A stretch of DNA of 21,187 bases, taken from the NCBI GenBank assembly GCA_015257485.1, contig JABZKC010000011.1, positions 1-21,187 of the forward strand, read 5' to 3'. A program made the position numbers and the translations under genes. The notes beneath the pieces were generated by a model. That model was not told the DNA's origin and did not search any database. It saw only the letters and a list, made by a program, of their open reading frames with translations. Position 1 is the first letter of the stretch; every line of letters starts with the position of its first letter. This document shows positions 19,300-21,187 of this stretch, in pieces. The stretch is from Nanosynbacter sp. (GTDB lineage: Bacteria; Patescibacteriota; Saccharimonadia; Saccharimonadales; Saccharimonadaceae).

Positions 19300-20271
19300 T
19301 TAAGCCAAACTACTTACAATTACGTATCCATAATAGACCACGAACAGGACTAAAAACGCCAAACCTTCTTTGAAACTAATTTTCTGATCATTCTTCGCAA
19401 AAATAAATAGTACGATCGGTGAAATCACTAGCGCCACCACGTCGACGATTGAGAAAGCACCTCCTGCCACTCCGCCAAGAATCGCCACCGGCAATCCGGC
19501 CACAATGCCGATATTAAAAATATTTGAGCCGACGATATTACCAATCGCAATATCATATTCCCCTTTTTTCGTGGCAATCACCGAAGTTACCAGCTCTGGC
19601 AGAGAGGTACCGAGCGCTACAATAGTTAAAGAAATTAATCTCTCACTCACCCCAAAATTCGCTGCAATATCCGAAGCACCCCTCACTACCAAATCGCTAC
19701 CGAGCACCACTGCGAGTAAACCAAACACAATCATCGCGATCGATTTAGCTAGATTCACCGACTCACCTTCATCCTCTTCTTCCACCCTATTCGACTTGCG
19801 GTTCAGCATACCGAAGAGATAATAAATAAAAATTCCGAAGAACAATAGTAAAATCACTCCGTCCTGTCTAGTGAACAAATTTTCTGACAATCCGAATAAT
19901 TTATCCGACAAGACCGCCGCAAATCCCAAAGTCATCAAAACCAACACTGGAATTTCTTTCCGCACTGTCGCCGTCTTCACATGAAGCGCTCCCACCATTG
20001 CCGATACTCCTAAAATCAATAGAATATTCAAGATATTACTACCAATCACGTTGCCGAGCAAAATATCACCCTTCCCCGCCAAAATCGATTGAATACTCAC
20101 CGCTAGTTCCGGCGCACTCGTACCAAAAGATACAATCGTCAGGCCAATCAACATCTTCGGCACCTTAAATTTTCTCGCCGTATCGCTTGACCCATCGACG
20201 AACACATCTGCACCCTTAATCAGTAGAACAAATCCCACCAATAATAAAAATGCGCTAAAAATTAATCCCAT
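19300..20271 (-). CDS. CaCA-family cation antiporter (Ca2+/Na+ or Ca2+/H+ exchanger)
   Basis: It is an inner-membrane antiporter of 323 aa with about ten hydrophobic segments. It is built from two inverted halves, each with the alpha-repeat signature. The first is GLTIVSFGTSAPELAVSIQS, then GNVIGSNILNILLILG (about 43-90). The second is LTIVALGTSLPELVTSVIAT, then GNIVGSNIFNIGIVAG (about 213-262). The G-T-S-x-P-E glutamates coordinate the ion. The family includes YrbG and NCX_Mj. An acidic loop (RVEEEDEGES, about 158-167) separates the halves. The start is ATG 20271, with GGAG about 13 bases upstream. It lies 46 bp after the 210-aa gene and may be cotranscribed with it. Confidence 0.92.
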   Translation of the reverse strand: MGLIFSAFLLLVGFVLLIKGADVFVDGSSDTARKFKVPKMLIGLTIVSFGTSAPELAVSIQSILAGKGDILLGNVIGSNILNILLILGVSAMVGALHVKTATVRKEIPVLVLMTLGFAAVLSDKLFGLSENLFTRQDGVILLLFFGIFIYYLFGMLNRKSNRVEEEDEGESVNLAKSIAMIVFGLLAVVLGSDLVVRGASDIAANFGVSERLISLTIVALGTSLPELVTSVIATKKGEYDIAIGNIVGSNIFNIGIVAGLPVAILGGVAGGAFSIVDVVALVISPIVLFIFAKNDQKISFKEGLAFLVLFVVYYGYVIVSSLA

Positions 20272-20317
20272 TTTTATTTATTCTCCATTAAACTCTTAAT
20301 ATTTTACCATGAGAATC

Positions 20318-20950
20318 TTATTCTAACCATCTTTTTTCAGGATTCGACTGCATAATTTCTGCTGTTTTGGGTAAGTATTCTTTAATCGCTAAGTTCAACG
20401 GCAAATCGTATTCCCTAAATTCCTCTTCCTCAAATTTTTCACTATGTATATAATAATTATTCCTCCCTAGTCTCATCATATAATTGTCGTCCATATCTAA
20501 TTCCTCAATCTGTCTTCTTATGTATTCGGCTATGGCAGTTTTAGGATAGCCAAGTAGCTCACCAATTTGATTATTCGCCTCAATCCACACCCTCCTGTCT
20601 AAAATTTTACCCTCATCCGAAATACTATTTGAAAATTTCTCATACCATCCCTGCAAATCTTCACACAATTCTTTCGTTTTTCCCACATATAGATACTCAT
20701 ATTTCGCCATCTGAGCCCTTCTTAGTCTCCCCTTAGCCAAAACCAGCCCAAGTTCATCCAAAATTTTTGGTATTATTTCATTGTCCAATAATTTCTTACC
20801 ATCAAACTCATCATTAACCTGCAAGGTGGTCGGCTTTAATCCAATCAATACTCCCATAACCCCCGTCATAAAAGGAGTAGCAAAATTCCTTCTCTTCCAA
20901 TAAAATTCAAAAACCAATTTCTCAAGTCTTAATAAAGCGTCTCTGTTCAT
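20318..20950 (-). CDS. unknown protein, 210 aa
   Basis: No family is recognised. It is a charged, helix-rich soluble protein. The start MNRDALLRLEKLVFEFYWKR is followed by a hydrophobic stretch too short for a sure membrane segment (FATPFMTGVMGVLIGLKP), then KGRLRRAQMAKYEYLYVGKT, WIEANNQIGELLGYPKTAIA and an acidic C-terminus. The middle part around GELLGYPKTAIAEYIRR looks like a helix-turn-helix. I start at ATG 20950, because a -10 box (TATACT, 20957-20962 on the complementary strand) ends six bases before it. The longer frame to 21028 would run through a terminator hairpin. Confidence 0.65.
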   Translation of the reverse strand: MNRDALLRLEKLVFEFYWKRRNFATPFMTGVMGVLIGLKPTTLQVNDEFDGKKLLDNEIIPKILDELGLVLAKGRLRRAQMAKYEYLYVGKTKELCEDLQGWYEKFSNSISDEGKILDRRVWIEANNQIGELLGYPKTAIAEYIRRQIEELDMDDNYMMRLGRNNYYIHSEKFEEEEFREYDLPLNLAIKEYLPKTAEIMQSNPEKRWLE

Positions 20951-20956
20951 ACTGGA

Positions 20957-20962
20957 AGTATA
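20957..20962 (-). promoter_or_regulatory. -10 box next to the 210-aa gene
   Basis: TATACT on the minus strand, six bases before ATG 20950. There is no Shine-Dalgarno, consistent with a leaderless message. Confidence 0.45.
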
Positions 20963-20976
20963 ACATAAACAACCAC

Positions 20977-21001
20977 AAAAAATCCCCTTTTCGGGGATTT
21001 T
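20977..21001 (-). terminator. terminator downstream of 16S rRNA
   Basis: AAAATCCCC/GGGGATTTT with a five-base loop and, on the minus strand, six T. It lies about 160 nt after the mature 16S 3' end, before any 23S or tRNA gene. Confidence 0.85.
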
Positions 21002-21119
21002 CTTTAACAACTCAGCTGTGCAATTCATCGTCTGTTTTAGTAAGCTGTAAATCGTATCTTACTTACGTAAGCTATATTGTGTCTTAAGCTTATAAACACA
21101 ATTACGACCGACCTAGATA

Positions 21120-21139
21120 CATTAAACTCTAGTTTAATG
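21120..21139. repeat. 20-bp palindrome in the 16S 3' trailer
   Basis: CATTAAACT-CT-AGTTTAATG, nine-base arms, about 20 bp past the mature 16S end. In the precursor RNA it could form a processing hairpin. A second arm pair, TTGTGT/ACACAA, is seen near 21075-21103. Confidence 0.55.
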
Positions 21140-21157
21140 CTCATCAAATCCTTCTCT

Positions 21158-21187
21158 AGAAAGGAGGTAATCCATCGACACGTTCTC
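21158..21187 (-). rRNA. 16S ribosomal RNA, 3' end only
   Basis: The minus strand reads GTCGATGGATTACCTCCTTTCT, which has the conserved GGAT-ACCTCCTTT end of 16S RNA with the anti-Shine-Dalgarno CCTCC. U replaces the common C in GGATCACCTCC. Only the last roughly 30 bases are in the window. Confidence 0.9.

Noticed and set aside
20951..21028. Longer 236-aa form of the last gene
   Set aside because: It would be read through the terminator hairpin and the -10 box that point to ATG 20950.

Overview
The window looks like a chromosomal segment of a small-genome, host-associated bacterium of the Candidate Phyla Radiation, most likely a Saccharibacteria (TM7) relative. This is an inference from gene content: a minimal suf cluster without sufD, a four-domain ribosomal protein S1, a KGG-repeat protein, tRNA genes with encoded CCA, many -10 boxes directly next to start codons, and a 16S rRNA 3' end that is not followed by a 23S gene. 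UGA is a normal stop here: sufC and the HExxH gene both end in TGA.

Region 1 (1-4110, minus strand) is an iron-sulfur assembly cluster transcribed sufC-sufB-sufS-sufU. Region 2 (4148-4247) is tRNA-Asn(GUU) followed by a terminator. Region 3 (about 4214-11897, 7.7 kb) is an integrated plasmid-like element in the tRNA-Asn 3' end, bounded by a 9-bp core, GGGGAGCCA. It carries a serine recombinase, an inovirus/plasmid-type (gpII/X) replication initiator, a SpoVG-family gene, small unknown genes, a MerR/excisionase-like regulator, a complete controller-regulated type II restriction-modification system (M convergent with C-R), and a probable origin with DnaA boxes and four palindromic repeats. The recombinase has a frameshift and a Leu at the catalytic Ser position. 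The replication gene has an in-frame TGA. The restriction-modification genes look intact, so the element seems stranded in the chromosome. The core is read in the recombinase frame as Trp-Leu-Pro on both sides. An in-frame orphan coding tail lies at the right end, so in the circular form the recombinase gene appears to run through its own attachment site.

Region 4 (11898-12365) holds the displaced native tRNA-Asn terminator and small gene remnants. Region 5 (12228-21028) is chromosomal: a membrane protein pair, an unknown single-TM protein, rpsA, an HExxH zinc protein, a KGG protein, tRNA-Ala with an odd CCA-ended hairpin behind it, tRNA-Ile, a small membrane protein, a SpoU rRNA/tRNA methyltransferase, an unknown gene, a Ca2+/Na+ exchanger and an unknown gene. 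The window ends in the 3' tip of a minus-strand 16S rRNA gene, with a terminator about 160 nt downstream.
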